From positions 1-6,266 of the forward strand of contig JALTMZ010000072.1 in assembly GCA_027001105.1 (NCBI GenBank): a DNA stretch of 6,266 nt, read 5' to 3'. A model generated the notes under the pieces. The model did no database searches and was not told the origin of the DNA. It saw only the letters and a list, made by a program, of their open reading frames with translations. This document shows positions 5,728 to 6,266 of this stretch, one piece after another. The position numbers were made by a program, and so were the translations under genes. Origin of the DNA: Thermococcus sp. (GTDB lineage: Archaea > Methanobacteriota_B > Thermococci > Thermococcales > Thermococcaceae). Each line of letters starts with the position of its first letter. Position 1 is the stretch's first letter.

Positions 5728-6266
5728 TCATGCCCGAAACCTCCTAATAAACCATGCAAGCCTAACTGCATCAAGTGTTTCTTTAACATCATGGGTTCTT
5801 ATGATATTCGCCCCATTCCAAACAGCTATTGCCGTTGCTGCCAGTGAGCCTGGCAACCTTTCACTTGGGTCTTTTCTTCCTGTTATTGCGCCGATAAAGG
5901 ACTTTCTGGAAACACCCACCAAAATCGGAAGCCCAAACATCTTAAGCATGTTTAAATTTGCTATGATCTTTGAATCCCACTCATACCAAGGGGGATAATT
6001 TGGTCTCAGAAAGCCAATTGCCGGATCGATTGCAATGTTCTCCTTTTCAATTCCGTTTTTGTATGCAATCCGGAGACTTTCTTGGAGAAAGTTAATTACA
6101 GTGTGAACAGGCTCCATGAAGTCCCTAACTTCTCCATGGGCGCAGATTATCACTGGAACATCATATTCTTTTGCGACTTTAACCATTTCTGGATCTCCCT
6201 TGAACCCAGAAATGTCGTTGATGATATCTGCTCCAGCTTTTATTGCTTCCTCAGCAACCTTTGAAT
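5728..6266 (-). CDS. folP: Dihydropteroate synthase-family protein (partial, N-terminus outside window)
   Basis: The frame runs in from the right edge and ends with TGA at 5730-5728, leaving 178 complete visible residues, roughly the last two thirds of a usual enzyme. Dihydropteroate synthase joins a pterin pyrophosphate to an aminobenzoate-type acceptor on a TIM barrel. In visible-residue numbers, the active-site residues I can match are N16 in INDISG, D80 in DPAIGF, K121 in GVSRKSFIG, and R156-x-H158 in RTHDV; RLPGSLAA is also conserved. So the pterin and phosphate sites look intact. Two segments differ from bacterial enzymes: CAHGEV replaces the MHxxG strand end, and the loop after DPAIGF is longer, with an RPNYPPWYEW stretch. 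In archaea the acceptor may be a methanopterin- or modified-folate-type precursor rather than p-aminobenzoate; that is inference. It converges on the amidotransferase gene with a 6-bp gap. Confidence 0.87.
   Translation of the reverse strand, partial: SKVAEEAIKAGADIINDISGFKGDPEMVKVAKEYDVPVIICAHGEVRDFMEPVHTVINFLQESLRIAYKNGIEKENIAIDPAIGFLRPNYPPWYEWDSKIIANLNMLKMFGLPILVGVSRKSFIGAITGRKDPSERLPGSLAATAIAVWNGANIIRTHDVKETLDAVRLAWFIRRFRA

Noticed and set aside
5555..5998. 147-codon plus-strand open frame across the 3' ends of the amidotransferase and dihydropteroate synthase genes
   Set aside because: It overlaps two well-supported genes in other frames, shows no family motif and has no ribosome-binding site.
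1..6266. CRISPR array, insertion sequence, tRNA or rRNA
   Set aside because: I saw no spaced direct repeats, transposase motifs, terminal inverted repeats or structural RNA signatures on either strand by reading.

Overview
The window looks like chromosome of a hyperthermophilic euryarchaeon, most probably a lower-GC member of the Thermococcales (Pyrococcus/Thermococcus). Several things point there: a 2-phosphoglycerate kinase with its N-terminal ATP-cone-like domain, next to what reads as the end of cyclic 2,3-diphosphoglycerate synthetase; Shine-Dalgarno elements of the GGAGGTGAT type; archaeal BRE/TATA promoters; Lys/Glu/Ile-rich proteins; and very tight gene packing. The genus call is inference, because I could not run a comparison.

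Layout. (1) Bases 1-1201, plus strand: the 3' end of a probable cpgS overlaps pgk2 by 4 bp (ATGA). Together they would convert 2-phosphoglycerate to 2,3-bisphosphoglycerate and then to cyclic 2,3-diphosphoglycerate, a thermoprotective solute. (2) Bases 1202-1321: a 120-bp gap with a BRE/TATA promoter, a perfect 8-3-8 palindrome sitting where a repressor would block initiation, and a Shine-Dalgarno. (3) Bases 1322-3258, plus strand: a two-CBS-domain protein and a tandem metallophosphoesterase, 5 bp apart and probably co-transcribed. The second phosphoesterase domain has lost several metal ligands. (4) Bases 3255-4869, minus strand: a DUF4213/DUF364 Rossmann-like protein followed, with an 8-bp overlap, by an orphan PD-(D/E)XK protein resembling the N-terminal nuclease domain of type I restriction HsdR. 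Its stop codon overlaps that of the phosphoesterase tail to tail. (5) Bases 4870-4923: a 54-bp divergent spacer that seems to hold two interlocked promoters. (6) Bases 4924-5721, plus strand: a stand-alone class II glutamine amidotransferase with Cys2 as nucleophile. (7) Bases 5728-6266, minus strand: the C-terminal two thirds of a dihydropteroate synthase-family protein, convergent with the amidotransferase across a 6-bp gap and cut by the window end.

Coding density is very high. Only two gaps exceed 10 bp, and both contain recognisable promoter elements. I see no RNA genes, insertion sequences, CRISPR arrays or broken genes. The least explained parts are the palindrome-controlled CBS/double-phosphoesterase unit and the overlapping DUF364/nuclease pair.
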